DNA of 64,000 nucleotides from positions 1 through 64,000 of the forward strand of contig DAORPQ010000004.1 in NCBI GenBank assembly GCA_035442025.1, in the 5' to 3' direction. A model generated the notes under the pieces. That model was not told the DNA's origin, made no database searches, and saw nothing but the letters and a program-made list of their open reading frames with translations. This DNA comes from Competibacter_A sp003527885. Its GTDB lineage: Bacteria; Pseudomonadota; Gammaproteobacteria; Competibacterales; Competibacteraceae. The translations under genes were made by a program, and so were the position numbers. This document shows positions 16,393 through 28,576 of this stretch, piece after piece (the first letter of the stretch is position 1; the number at the start of each line of letters is the position of its first letter).

Positions 16393-18066
16393 TCAAGCCT
16401 GCTTCGGCCATGCCCCGAGCAGCAGACCCACGCCGATGCCGCCGGCCAGCCAAGCCAGCAGCGGCATCTGCCAAAGGCCGGCCGCGCGGGCGGCATCCAA
16501 ACCCAGCAACACCGCCGCGCTGACGATCAACGCCGCGCCCACCACCGCATGGAAACTGCGCCGGTTGGCTCGCCGTATTTCCCGCCGCAATCGCTCCATC
16601 TCTTGTTTGTGTAATTGCACGGCGATTTCGCCGGAATTGGCCTTGCGCAACAAGCCGTAGACCAAATTGGGCAAATCCGGCGTTTGGTCGGCCCAGCGCG
16701 GGATGTAGTGTTTGATGCGCTTGATGACCGACCACGGCCCGACCCGTTCCCGCATCCAGCTCTCCAGAAACGGTTTGGCGGTTTTCCACAAATCCAGTTC
16801 GGGATCAAGCTGGCGACCCAGGCCTTCGATATTGAGCAAAGTCTTTTGCAGCAGCACCAGTTGCGGTTGCACCTCCATATTGAAACGGCGAGCGGTCTGA
16901 AACAAGGTCAACAAAAAACCGCCGAAGGAAATGTCCTTGAGCGGCCGGTCGAAGATCGGCTCCGACACGGTGCGGATGGCCGACTCGAATTCATCCACCC
17001 GGGTTTCCGCCGGCACCCAGCCCGACTCGATGTGCAGTTCCGCCACCCGGCGGTAGTCACGCTGAAAAAACGCCAGAAAATTATCGGCCAGATAATGCTG
17101 GTCGGTGGGGCTGAGCGTGCCGATGATGCCAAAATCCACGGCGATATAACGCGGATCGGCCGGATCTTCGGCGTTGATGAAAATATTTCCCGGATGCATG
17201 TCGGCGTGGAAAAAGCTGTCGCGGAACACTTGGGTGAAGAAAATCACCACGCCCCGTTCCGACAGCTTTTTCATATCCACGCCGCGCCGGTGCAATTCGG
17301 CGATATCGCCCACCGGAATCCCATAAATCCGCTCCATGACCAGCACGTTGCGGCGAGTTTCCGGCCAGAACACTTCCGGCACATACAGGATCGGCGAATT
17401 TTGAAAATTGTGCCGCAACTGGCTGGCGTTGGCGGCTTCGCGGACCAAATCCAGCTCGTCGAAAATGGTCTTCTCGTATTCCGCCACCACTTCGACCGGC
17501 CGCAACCGGCGACCTTCCTTCCAGTAGCGCTGCGCCAACCCCGCGATGAGGTAGAGAAGCTCGACATCGCGGCGGATGATTTTCTCGATAGCCGGCCGCA
17601 AGACCTTGACGACCGCATCGCGTCCGCCGCGCAGGCGGGCGGCATGGACCTGAGCGATGGACGCCGAGGCCAGCGGCTGAAACCCGAAGTCGTCGAACAC
17701 CGTTTCCAGCGGTTTTCCGTAGGCCTTTTCGATGATGGCACGGGCCTGCTCGCCGGGAAACGGCGGCACCTGATCTTGCAGCTTGGCCAGCTCCAGGGCG
17801 ATGTCATCGGGCAACAAATCGCGGCGGGTGGATAGCATCTGACCGAACTTGACGAAGATCGGCCCCAGGTCCTCCAGCGCCAGCCGGATGCGGGCGCCGC
17901 GCGATAGTTCGGATTGCTGGCGGGGCAGCCAGTTCCAAGGCAGCAGATGGCGCAGAAAGCCGACCGGCCGGAACAGGTGGGTGGCAAAGATGATGTCGTC
18001 CAGGCCGTGGCGCACCAACACCCGGTTGATGTGCAGCAACCGCAACAGTTGGGCGGGACCGAACAT
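16393..18066 (-). CDS. ubiB: Ubiquinone biosynthesis accessory kinase-like protein UbiB
   Basis: UbiB is an atypical ABC1/ADCK kinase-like ATPase needed for coenzyme Q synthesis. The KxGQ motif is present in IFVKFGQMLSTRRDLLP, followed by the invariant-lysine region VVKVLRP, the HADMHPGNIF catalytic loop and AVDFGIIG. Two hydrophobic segments near the C-terminus (about residues 507-550) fit the membrane anchors. The length of 557 residues is slightly above the usual ~545. It is the last gene of ubiE-ubiJ-ubiB. Confidence 0.96.
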   Translation of the reverse strand: MFGPAQLLRLLHINRVLVRHGLDDIIFATHLFRPVGFLRHLLPWNWLPRQQSELSRGARIRLALEDLGPIFVKFGQMLSTRRDLLPDDIALELAKLQDQVPPFPGEQARAIIEKAYGKPLETVFDDFGFQPLASASIAQVHAARLRGGRDAVVKVLRPAIEKIIRRDVELLYLIAGLAQRYWKEGRRLRPVEVVAEYEKTIFDELDLVREAANASQLRHNFQNSPILYVPEVFWPETRRNVLVMERIYGIPVGDIAELHRRGVDMKKLSERGVVIFFTQVFRDSFFHADMHPGNIFINAEDPADPRYIAVDFGIIGTLSPTDQHYLADNFLAFFQRDYRRVAELHIESGWVPAETRVDEFESAIRTVSEPIFDRPLKDISFGGFLLTLFQTARRFNMEVQPQLVLLQKTLLNIEGLGRQLDPELDLWKTAKPFLESWMRERVGPWSVIKRIKHYIPRWADQTPDLPNLVYGLLRKANSGEIAVQLHKQEMERLRREIRRANRRSFHAVVGAALIVSAAVLLGLDAARAAGLWQMPLLAWLAGGIGVGLLLGAWPKQA

Positions 18067-18096
18067 GCTGTCCGAACGCCTCGGAAGACGGCTGCT

Positions 18097-18705
18097 TTAG
18101 AGCGGGTCGCCGGCCACATGCCGGCGCAGGCGTTCGACTCGCGCCGCCAGACGGTCGGCATCCTCACGCAACGCATCCACGGCGCCCAGAAAACGCTCGA
18201 CCGCGTAAGGCGGGGGTAACGCGCGCAATTCCTGCTGAAGATATTCAGCGCCGTCTCGCGCCAACACGGCGGACGTTCGCCGCTTCCAACCTTGCAAGCC
18301 GCGCCATAAATTGCCTAATTGATGGGCGACGGCATCACCGGCTCGGCGCGCGAGTTGCTCCTCCCAATCGATATCCAAGCGCGCCAGTAACGCCCGCAAC
18401 TGTGCCGCCACGGCCGTATCGCCTTCAACGATGAGATCTCGGCCCTCGCCCGCAACGCCGCGCCATTGCCGGAACAGCGCCAGCGGCGTGCCGCGAATCC
18501 ACACCGCAGGTTCCCCTTCATGATGGCTCGTCACCCTGATCCGGCCCGCGTCAGCCAGCATGTAGAAGCACTGGCCCAAACCCACCAATTCGACAGCGAT
18601 GACTTTGCCCTCCAAGCTCGCCAGTCGTGACAAACTCTCGGGATCAAGCGCCAAATAGCGGTTGAGCGCGGCTTCCAAACCGGTGGTGATAACAGCGGGC
18701 GTCAC
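18097..18705 (-). CDS. ubiJ: Ubiquinone biosynthesis accessory factor UbiJ
   Basis: A 202-residue protein with an N-terminal SCP2 lipid-binding domain (about 1-110, with WIRGTPLALFRQW) and a C-terminal helical tail (ALREDADRLAARVERLRRH). UbiJ organises the soluble Ubi complex and binds ubiquinone intermediates. The position between ubiE and ubiB is the canonical gammaproteobacterial order and supports the call as much as the sequence does. Confidence 0.92.
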   Translation of the reverse strand: MTPAVITTGLEAALNRYLALDPESLSRLASLEGKVIAVELVGLGQCFYMLADAGRIRVTSHHEGEPAVWIRGTPLALFRQWRGVAGEGRDLIVEGDTAVAAQLRALLARLDIDWEEQLARRAGDAVAHQLGNLWRGLQGWKRRTSAVLARDGAEYLQQELRALPPPYAVERFLGAVDALREDADRLAARVERLRRHVAGDPL

Positions 18706-18774
18706 AAAAAATCCTCAAAATAACAATAAGATACTAAAAATTGCCCCGGAAATGAGGCCATGAGACGCTCGAAA

Positions 18775-19536
18775 TCAGAACTTGTAGCCGCGATGCGCCG
18801 CCACGATGCCACCGCTCAGATTGAAATACTGGCAGCGCTCGAACCCCGCTGCCTCCATCATGCCCAACAGCGTTTGCTGGTCCGGGTGCATCCGGATGGA
18901 TTCGGCCAGATAGCGGTAGCTGGCGGCGTCGTTGGCCACCAACTTGCCCAGCACCGGCAAGACCGAGAAGGAGTATAGGTCATAAGCGGGCTTCAAGCCG
19001 GGCGCGACCGGGTGGGAAAACTCCAGAATCACCGCCCGTCCGCCCGGTTTGAGCGCGGCGTGCATGGCGGATAAGGCCCGGTCCTTGTAGGTGACGTTGC
19101 GCAAGCCGAACGCGATGGTGATGCAATCGAAGCTGTTGGCGGGAAACGGCAGCGTCTCGGCGTCGGCCTGCACGTAGGCGACATTGCCGACCACACCCTC
19201 ATCGACCAGCCGCCGCCGGCCTTCGGCCAGCATGTTGGCGTTGATATCCGATAGCACCACCCACCCTCTCGGGCCGACCCGCGACAACAGCCGACCGCTC
19301 AGATCGCCGGTGCCACCGGCCAAGTCCAGCACCCGCTCCCCGGCCCGCACCCCACACAACCGCACGGCGAAGCGCTTCCACAAGCGATGCACGCCGAACG
19401 ACATCAAATCGTTCATCAGGTCGTACTTACCGGCGACCGAATCGAAGACGCCGGCCACCTTGCGGGCCTTTTCGTCAGGGGCCACCTTCTGGTAGCCGAA
19501 ATGCGTGGTCTCGGGCGGTTCCATGCGGTCGGACAT
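18775..19536 (-). CDS. ubiE: Ubiquinone/menaquinone C-methyltransferase UbiE
   Basis: This SAM-dependent enzyme methylates the quinone ring in ubiquinone (and, where present, menaquinone) synthesis. The family motifs YDLMNDLMSFGVHRLWKR, the SAM site VLDLAGGTGDLS, FDCITIAFGLRNVTYKDRAL and FLEFS-like (VILEFSHP) are present. The length of 253 residues is normal. It is followed by ubiJ and ubiB on the same strand. Confidence 0.97.
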   Translation of the reverse strand: MSDRMEPPETTHFGYQKVAPDEKARKVAGVFDSVAGKYDLMNDLMSFGVHRLWKRFAVRLCGVRAGERVLDLAGGTGDLSGRLLSRVGPRGWVVLSDINANMLAEGRRRLVDEGVVGNVAYVQADAETLPFPANSFDCITIAFGLRNVTYKDRALSAMHAALKPGGRAVILEFSHPVAPGLKPAYDLYSFSVLPVLGKLVANDAASYRYLAESIRMHPDQQTLLGMMEAAGFERCQYFNLSGGIVAAHRGYKF

Positions 19537-19551
19537 CTCGGTTGTGGGAAC

Positions 19552-19908
19552 TCAGACTTGGCGTTGGTAGCCGGCTTCGGCCAGCCGGCGCAGATAATCT
19601 TGCCAGTTGCTTTCCTGCTCGGCGCCCAATTCGTGCAGCACGTTCCAGGAATACAAGCCGGAGGCATGGCCATCATCGAACACCAACTTCACGGCGTAGT
19701 GGCCCACCGGTTCGATGGCGTCGATGTTGACCTTTTCCTTGCCGGTGACCAGCGTCGCCGTACCCGGCCCGTGACCCCGCACTTCGGCGGAAGGGGAAAA
19801 TACCCGCAGATACTCACACGGCAATTGAAAATGGCTGCCGTCCTCAAACGCGACTTCCAGCACGCGGGAGGCTTGGTGCAATTTGATTTCGGTGGGGCGA
19901 ACGCTCAT
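19552..19908 (-). CDS. DUF971 (gamma-butyrobetaine hydroxylase-like N-terminal) protein
   Basis: A 118-residue single-domain protein with the DUF971 pattern: TEIKLHQASRVLEVAFEDG, LPCEYLRVFSPSAEV and LVFDDGHASGLYSW. The gene is regularly found between hslU and ubiE in Gammaproteobacteria. The single-domain form may bind a metal or assist iron-sulfur protein assembly, but this is not established. It sits 9 bp downstream of the hslU stop region on the same strand and 15 bp before ubiE. Confidence 0.9.
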   Translation of the reverse strand: MSVRPTEIKLHQASRVLEVAFEDGSHFQLPCEYLRVFSPSAEVRGHGPGTATLVTGKEKVNIDAIEPVGHYAVKLVFDDGHASGLYSWNVLHELGAEQESNWQDYLRRLAEAGYQRQV

Positions 19909-19917
19909 GGCCGATCC

Positions 19918-21252
19918 TCACAAGATATAACGGGTCAGGTCTTCGTCTTTGACCAGCTCGCCCAGATGCGCGTCCACATAGGCGCGGTCCACGGTCACGG
20001 CCTGACCGGCGCGGTCGGGCGCTTCGAAGGAAATCACTTCCAGCAGACGCTCCATAACGGTGTGCAAACGCCGCGCGCCGATATTCTCGGTGCGCTCGTT
20101 GACCTGGCAGGCGATTTCGGCGAGGCGCCGCACCCCGTCGGCCGCAAACTCCAGTTTGACCGCCTCGGTTTCCAGCAGCGCGGCATACTGTTCGGTCAGC
20201 GACGCGTCGGGCTCGGTCAAGATGCGCACGAAATCCTCGGTGCTCAAGGCGCTCAGCTCGACCCGGATCGGCAGCCGGCCCTGCAATTCGGGAATCAGAT
20301 CGGACGGCTTGGCCAGATGGAACGCGCCGGAGGCGATGAACAGAATGTGGTCGCTGCGCACCATGCCGTACTTGGTGGAAATGGTGCAGCCTTCGACCAA
20401 CGGCAACAGATCGCGCTGCACGCCCTCGCGCGACACGTCGGGGCCGCCGTATTCGCCGCGCTTGGCCACCTTGTCGATTTCGTCGATGAACACGATGCCG
20501 TTCTGCTCGACCGCCGCCAGCGCCTTGAGCTTCAGTTCTTCCTCGTTGACCATCTTGGCCGCCTCCTCTTCCTGTAACAGTTTCAAGGCATCTTTGACCT
20601 TGAGCTTGCGGTTGCGGGTGCGATTGCTGGTCAGATTCTGAAACAGGCTCTGCAACTGGTTGGTCATCTCCTCCATCCCCGGCGGCGCCATGATCTCCAC
20701 GCCCACCGGTCGCACCGATACTTCGATTTCGATTTCCCGGTCGTCCAGATCGCCCTTGAGCAAGCGCTCGCGCATCTTCTGGCGGGTGACCGAGTGATCG
20801 GGTGCGGGGGGTTCGTTGGCGAAGCCGACGCCGCGCGGGCGCGGCAACAACGCGTCCAACACCCGCTCGAAGGCGGCCTCCTCGGCGCGGTGACGGACCT
20901 TTTGCATTTCCTCTTCGCGCACCATCTTCACCGCGCCGTCCATCAGGTCGCGGATGATGGACTCGACATCTCGGCCGACATAACCGACTTCGGTGAACTT
21001 GGTCGCCTCAACCTTGATGAACGGGGCATTGGCCAGTTTGGCCAGCCGCCGGGCGATCTCGGTCTTACCGACGCCGGTCGGGCCGATCATCAGGATGTTC
21101 TTGGGGGTGATTTCGTTACGCAGATCGGGATTCACCCGCATCCGCCGCCAGCGGTTGCGTAAGGCGATGGCCACCGCGCGCTTGGCCGCATCCTGGCCGA
21201 TGATGTGCTTGTCCAATTCCTGGGCGATTTCTCGGGGGGTCATCTCCGACAT
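19918..21252 (-). CDS. hslU: ATP-dependent protease ATPase subunit HslU
   Basis: HslU is an AAA+ unfoldase that feeds HslV. Walker A GPTGVGKTEIARRLA, Walker B GIVFIDEIDKVA and the pore-loop region VGYVGRDVES are present. The C-terminus DLTRYIL matches the tail that inserts into HslV to activate it. The length of 444 residues is standard. The hslV stop is 66 bp upstream on the same strand. Confidence 0.98.
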   Translation of the reverse strand: MSEMTPREIAQELDKHIIGQDAAKRAVAIALRNRWRRMRVNPDLRNEITPKNILMIGPTGVGKTEIARRLAKLANAPFIKVEATKFTEVGYVGRDVESIIRDLMDGAVKMVREEEMQKVRHRAEEAAFERVLDALLPRPRGVGFANEPPAPDHSVTRQKMRERLLKGDLDDREIEIEVSVRPVGVEIMAPPGMEEMTNQLQSLFQNLTSNRTRNRKLKVKDALKLLQEEEAAKMVNEEELKLKALAAVEQNGIVFIDEIDKVAKRGEYGGPDVSREGVQRDLLPLVEGCTISTKYGMVRSDHILFIASGAFHLAKPSDLIPELQGRLPIRVELSALSTEDFVRILTEPDASLTEQYAALLETEAVKLEFAADGVRRLAEIACQVNERTENIGARRLHTVMERLLEVISFEAPDRAGQAVTVDRAYVDAHLGELVKDEDLTRYIL

Positions 21253-21318
21253 AATGCGGCTACCGTCTTGGGAAAAAGCGAAAACGGGACGGCGGAGGCA
21301 TCCGTCGCGAGGATCGGA

Positions 21319-21861
21319 TCACGGGTCCGCCAATTCTTCAAAGGTCAGATTCTCGTTGGTGTATATGCAGATGCCGGCGGCGATTTTCAAGGCCTGCTCG
21401 ACGATGGTCCGCGCGTCGAGTTCGGTATGCTCCAGCAACGCCTGGGCGGCGGCCTGCGCGTAGCTGCCGCCGGAACCGATCGCCGCCAGCTCGCGTTCCG
21501 GCTCGATGACATCGCCGTTGCCGGACAAAATGAGGGTCGTACCGAGATCGGCGACGATCAGCAAGGCTTCCAAGCGGCGCAACATGCGGTCGGTGCGCCA
21601 GTCCTTCGCCATTTCCACGGCGGCGCGGGTCAGGTTGCCACCGTGCTTCTCCAGCTTGCCTTCAAAGCGCTCGAACAGGGTGAACGCGTCGGCGGTGCCG
21701 CCCGCGAAACCGGCGATCACCTTGTTCTGGTACAAACGCCGCACCTTGCGGGCGTTGCCTTTCATCACGGTATTGCCCAGCGTCACCTGGCCGTCGCCGC
21801 CGATGACGACCCGGCCGTTGCGGCGCACGGTCAATACCGTGGTGCCATGCATGGATTCCAT
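21319..21861 (-). CDS. hslV: ATP-dependent protease proteolytic subunit HslV
   Basis: A proteasome-beta-like Ntn hydrolase. After a very short leader (MESMHG) comes the mature N-terminus TTVLTVRRNGRVVIGGDGQ, whose first Thr is the nucleophile. GNTVMKGNARKVRR and GFAGGTADAFTLFERFE follow. A longer in-frame start at 21936 lacks family similarity, so I chose the ATG at 21861 (180 residues). It is the promoter-proximal gene of the hslVU run, and a terminator for the upstream transcript lies 80 bp before it. Confidence 0.97.
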   Translation of the reverse strand: MESMHGTTVLTVRRNGRVVIGGDGQVTLGNTVMKGNARKVRRLYQNKVIAGFAGGTADAFTLFERFEGKLEKHGGNLTRAAVEMAKDWRTDRMLRRLEALLIVADLGTTLILSGNGDVIEPERELAAIGSGGSYAQAAAQALLEHTELDARTIVEQALKIAAGICIYTNENLTFEELADP

Positions 21862-21941
21862 AGAGAGGCCTCTTTGTTGCGGGGGATTGTACACGATACC
21901 GCGTCCGGGATTCCCGGCCGACTTCCTGGGAGCCATTTTTC

Positions 21942-21980
21942 AAAAAGAAGCCCCGGTTACAAGGGGGAATGGAACCGGGG
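21942..21980 (-). terminator. Rho-independent terminator between rimO and hslV
   Basis: On the minus strand CCCCGGTT (21980-21973) pairs perfectly with AACCGGGG (21958-21951) across a 14-base loop and is followed by CTTCTTTTT. It ends transcription coming from the rimO side before hslV. Confidence 0.8.
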
Positions 21981-21984
21981 CGAA

Positions 21985-22149
21985 TAAGTGGTCCGGTCTA
22001 GCTGACCGGACTAGCCCGCTCAGGGAGGGAAGCGGACAGGCGTAAGGGCTTACGCTTATCTTCTAAGATGGGGGCGACCGCAAAAAGTTCAATGGGTCTC
22101 GACGCGCTCGTTGGCCTGTTACCAACAGTTCGCTGGTCGCCTAAGGCCG
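21985..22149 (-). ncRNA. Candidate structured RNA (3' UTR or small RNA) after rimO
   Basis: The 165 bp between the rimO stop and the terminator contain no gene but several strong inverted repeats: GGCGACC/GGTCGCC (22073-22079 with 22135-22141) enclosing GTTGG/CCAAC (22110-22114 with 22122-22126); CGTAAG/CTTACG (22041-22046 with 22049-22054); and a perfect 8-bp hairpin GTCCGGTC-TAGCT-GACCGGAC (21991-22011). The terminator lies directly beyond. I recognise no known RNA family (not 6S, tmRNA, SRP or RNase P). Confidence 0.35.
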
Positions 22150-23469
22150 TCACAGCGGTTCCGCATATAAGTCGTGTTCGTCCGTATCCACGATCCGCAC
22201 GTCGACAAATTCGCCGGCCGCAAACGCCCCGCCTCGCTCGATGGCGACCACGCCGTCGACCTCTGGCGCATCGGCGGCGGAGCGGGCGATAGCCGTCCCC
22301 CCGGTATCGATGGCGTCCACCAGCACCGTGACCGTCCGGCCGATCTTGCGGCGCAGGCGCGCGGCGCTGATGGTCGCTTGCAGTTCCATCAGTCGCGCCC
22401 GCCGTTCCTGCCTGATCTCCTCGGGAACGGGATCGGCCAACCGGTTGGCGGCGGCGCCCGCCACCGGCGAGTAGCTAAAGCAACCGACCCGATCCAGTTC
22501 GGCTTCGGCCAGAAAAGCCAACAAGCGCTCGAAATCCGCCGCCGTCTCGCCCGGAAAGCCGACGATGAAGGTGCTGCGCAAGGTGAGATCGGGACAGCGC
22601 TCCCGCCAGCGGCGAATCCGTTCCAGCGTGTTGCCGGTATTGGCCGGCCGCTTCATGGCTTTCAGAATGGGCGGGCTGGCGTGCTGGAGCGGCACGTCCA
22701 GATAAGGCAACAGCTTGCCCTCCGCCATCAACGGGATCAACTCATCGACATGGGGATACGGGTAGACGTAATGCAACCGCACCCACACGCCCAGTTCGCC
22801 GAGCGCCGCCGCCAGCGGCGTCAGGTGGGTCTTGAGCGGCCGACCGTTCCAAAAACCGGTGCGATAGCGCACATCCGCCCCATAGGCGCCGGTATCTTGA
22901 GAAACGATCAGCAATTCCTTGACGCCGGCCCGCGCCAGAGTTTCCGCCTCCCGCAACACGTCGCCGACCGGTCGGCTGACCAAATCGCCGCGCAGTTGCG
23001 GGATGATGCAGAAGCTACAGCGGTGGTTGCAGCCTTCGGAAATCTTGAGATAAGCGTAGTGGCGCGGCGTGAGCTTGATCCCCTGCGGCGGCAGCAAATC
23101 CAGGAAGGGATCATGCGGCCGGGGCAGATGGGTGTGAACCGCCGCCAACACTTCCTGGCAGGCGTGCGGCCCGGTGACCGCCAGTACGCTGGGGTGCAGA
23201 TCGCGCACCACGCTGCCCTTCGCCCCCAAGCAACCGGTGACAATGACCTTGCCGTTCTCGGCCAGCGCCTCGCCGATGGCATCCAGCGATTCGGTCACCG
23301 CCGCGTCGATGAAACCGCAGGTGTTAACCACCACCAAATCCGCCGCCGCGTAAGTCGGCGCTACCCCGTAACCCTCGGCCCGCAACTGGGTGAGGATTTG
23401 CTCGGAGTCCACCAACGCCTTCGGACAACCGAGGCTGACAAAACCGATCTTGGGTTCCTGCTTCATCAA
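22150..23469 (-). CDS. rimO: Ribosomal protein uS12 methylthiotransferase RimO
   Basis: RimO is a radical-SAM enzyme that adds a methylthio group to Asp88/89 of ribosomal protein S12. An N-terminal MTTase domain carries its cluster cysteines (SLGCPK, NTCGF, TGCLG). The radical-SAM CxxxCxxC is in SEGCNHRCSFCIIPQLRG, and the protein ends in a TRAM domain (GRTVTVLVDAI). The length of 439 residues is normal. It is divergent from rpmE2 with about 200 bp between them. Confidence 0.97.
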   Translation of the reverse strand: MMKQEPKIGFVSLGCPKALVDSEQILTQLRAEGYGVAPTYAAADLVVVNTCGFIDAAVTESLDAIGEALAENGKVIVTGCLGAKGSVVRDLHPSVLAVTGPHACQEVLAAVHTHLPRPHDPFLDLLPPQGIKLTPRHYAYLKISEGCNHRCSFCIIPQLRGDLVSRPVGDVLREAETLARAGVKELLIVSQDTGAYGADVRYRTGFWNGRPLKTHLTPLAAALGELGVWVRLHYVYPYPHVDELIPLMAEGKLLPYLDVPLQHASPPILKAMKRPANTGNTLERIRRWRERCPDLTLRSTFIVGFPGETAADFERLLAFLAEAELDRVGCFSYSPVAGAAANRLADPVPEEIRQERRARLMELQATISAARLRRKIGRTVTVLVDAIDTGGTAIARSAADAPEVDGVVAIERGGAFAAGEFVDVRIVDTDEHDLYAEPL

Positions 23470-23670
23470 ACCTTACCCACCCCGCCCATCGCAAAAAATC
23501 CAGCGCCGGACCCCGAAGCGACGGGCGCGAACCCATCGAAACGTTGCTTGCGAGCCAGCCCGTAAAATCGGTATATTACGTGGTTTAGCAGCTCACCAGA
23601 TATCATCCCGCGCGCGGCGAGCGGCGCGTCACGGGCAAGCAAACAGCAGCATTGGGAAGGTTCGGCAGCC

Positions 23671-23916
23671 ATGAAGAAAGGCATTCATCCCGAGTATCGC
23701 GAAGTCGTGTTCCAGGACATTTCGACCGATTTCGCGTTCCTCACGCGCTCCACCATCAGCACCCGAGATAAAATCAAATGGACGGATGGCAAGGAGTATC
23801 CCCTGGTCAAGGTGGAGGTTTCCAGCCACTCCCATCCCTTCTATACCGGCAAGCAGAAAATCGTCGATACCGCGGGCCGGGTGGACCGCTTCCGCCGAAA
23901 ATACGGCCTGAGCTGA
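23671..23916 (+). CDS. rpmE2: Ribosomal protein bL31 type B (cysteine-free)
   Basis: An 81-residue bL31 with the type B features MKKGIHPEYREVVFQD, KVEVSSHSHPFYTGKQK and GRVDRFRRKYG. It lacks the four zinc-binding cysteines of the C+ form. In many bacteria this form replaces the zinc-binding paralogue under zinc starvation and is controlled by Zur. No zinc-binding L31 gene is in the window. A ribosome site (GGAAGG) precedes the ATG. Confidence 0.96.
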   Translation: MKKGIHPEYREVVFQDISTDFAFLTRSTISTRDKIKWTDGKEYPLVKVEVSSHSHPFYTGKQKIVDTAGRVDRFRRKYGLS

Positions 23917-24009
23917 AGGTCGGGTCGTCATCCCGCGCCTGCCATCGCCCGCTCGCGCATTGTTTGGCCAGCGCCAACCCGGCGCACCCTGTCGCTCCAC
24001 CAACGGCGC

Positions 24010-24807
24010 TTACTTGCCGGGCGCGCCGGCTCGCTTGAGCAGCTCCTGGGCATACCGAATGGGAATGGCGTAGCTGATACCGCTCGGCCTATCCAAGACG
24101 GCTTCCTTACTCTGCTGGACAAAAACTTTATTGATCACCCCGATCACCGATCCGTTGGCCGGCTCGTACAGCGGGCTGCCGCTGTTACCGGGATAGGCGG
24201 TGGCATCCAGCTGAAAAACCTCATAAGGTTCTTGTCGCAAGCGCTTGAGGGTGGCGCCGTCCAACTGCGCCGCTTCCCCGGCCGGTATGGCGATCGGACT
24301 GATGGCGGCGATAATCCCGGTGTGGGTCACCGGAAACAGGCCCAGCACGACGCCGAGCGGAAAGCCGGTAAACGCGACCTCTTGACCCTCGCGCACCGGT
24401 TTCGACCCGCCCAGGCGCAACGGCGGCAGCGGGGCGCCCTCGAATTTCAGCAGCGCCAAGTCGTGAACCGGATCGATGGCCACCTTGCTGGCCGGCCGGG
24501 ACTCGATCTGTTTGCCGCGACCGATAAAAATGGCCAGCGTCTCCTTGCCTTGGGGGTCGAGCAAATCCGGCAAGCCGTGGGCGTTGGTGATGACATGGCT
24601 CCCCTGCGCCACCACGAAACCGGTCGCCAAAAACTGCGCAGAGGGCTGTCGGGCCGGTTGCACCGTGCCAACCGCCACAACGCCGGTCTTGATCTTCGCC
24701 ACGGTATCGGCCAGATTGGCCGCCCGAACCGCCAGCGGAAGCACCACCAACACGGCCGCAACAGCGCGCGCGCGCCAACCGCAAGCAAGCTGCATTTCGC
24801 TGGTCAT
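24010..24807 (-). CDS. Secreted trypsin-like serine protease without PDZ domain
   Basis: A 265-residue protein with a signal peptide (AVAAVLVVLPLAVRA) and a chymotrypsin-fold domain. The catalytic triad is visible: His in VITNAHGL, Asp in VHDLALLKF and Ser in YPGNSGSPLY. Unlike DegP/HtrA it has no PDZ domain after the protease core. It is probably a periplasmic protease or substrate-specific processing enzyme. The start chosen is the ATG at 24807 after an AACGAGGG sequence; 24795 is possible. It lies 19 bp after greA and is likely in the carAB-greA transcript. Confidence 0.88.
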   Translation of the reverse strand: MTSEMQLACGWRARAVAAVLVVLPLAVRAANLADTVAKIKTGVVAVGTVQPARQPSAQFLATGFVVAQGSHVITNAHGLPDLLDPQGKETLAIFIGRGKQIESRPASKVAIDPVHDLALLKFEGAPLPPLRLGGSKPVREGQEVAFTGFPLGVVLGLFPVTHTGIIAAISPIAIPAGEAAQLDGATLKRLRQEPYEVFQLDATAYPGNSGSPLYEPANGSVIGVINKVFVQQSKEAVLDRPSGISYAIPIRYAQELLKRAGAPGK

Positions 24808-24826
24808 CCCTCGTTGAAAACGGCGG

Positions 24827-25302
24827 TTAGCGATACTGGGCGTCGACGATCTCATAACTTTTGAGACCACCGGGCGTCTGGACGTCAACCACATCGCCAA
24901 CCCGTTTGCCGATCAACGCGCGGGCGATGGGCGAGCCGAAAGAAATCTTGCCGTCCTTGATATCGGCTTCGTCCTCACCGACGATCTGGTAGCGCCTTTC
25001 TTCCCCGCTGTCCTCATCGGTCAGCACCACGGTCGAGCCGAACACCACTTTATCCGATGGCGCCAAGGTGGTGACGTCGATGATCTGGGCGTTGGCCAGC
25101 TTGGCTTCGATGTCGGCGATGCGGCCTTCCGTGAAACTCTGCTGCTCGCGGGCGGCGTGATATTCGGCGTTTTCCTTTAAATCGCCGTGGCTGCGCGCCT
25201 CGGCGATGGCGGCGGTGATCCGCGGTCGCGCCACGGCCTTCAGCTCATGCAGTTCCGCGCGCAGGCGGGCGGCCCCGGAGGCGGTCATCGGTACTCTAGT
25301 CG

Positions 25303-25306
<4 letters not shown>
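24827..25306 (-). CDS. greA: Transcription elongation factor GreA
   Basis: GreA rescues backtracked RNA polymerase by stimulating transcript cleavage. The N-terminal coiled coil carries the acidic tip motif HGDLKENAEYHAAREQQ. The FKBP-like C-terminal domain includes GSPIARALIGKRVGD and PGGLKSYEI. The length (159) is normal. Its start overlaps the end of carB by 4 nt. Confidence 0.97.
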
Positions 25307-28527
<3,221 letters not shown>

Positions 28528-28576
28528 GATGTGTCCTGAAGGCAAAAACCGCGAGCGGCGGGCGAAGCGAACGGCC

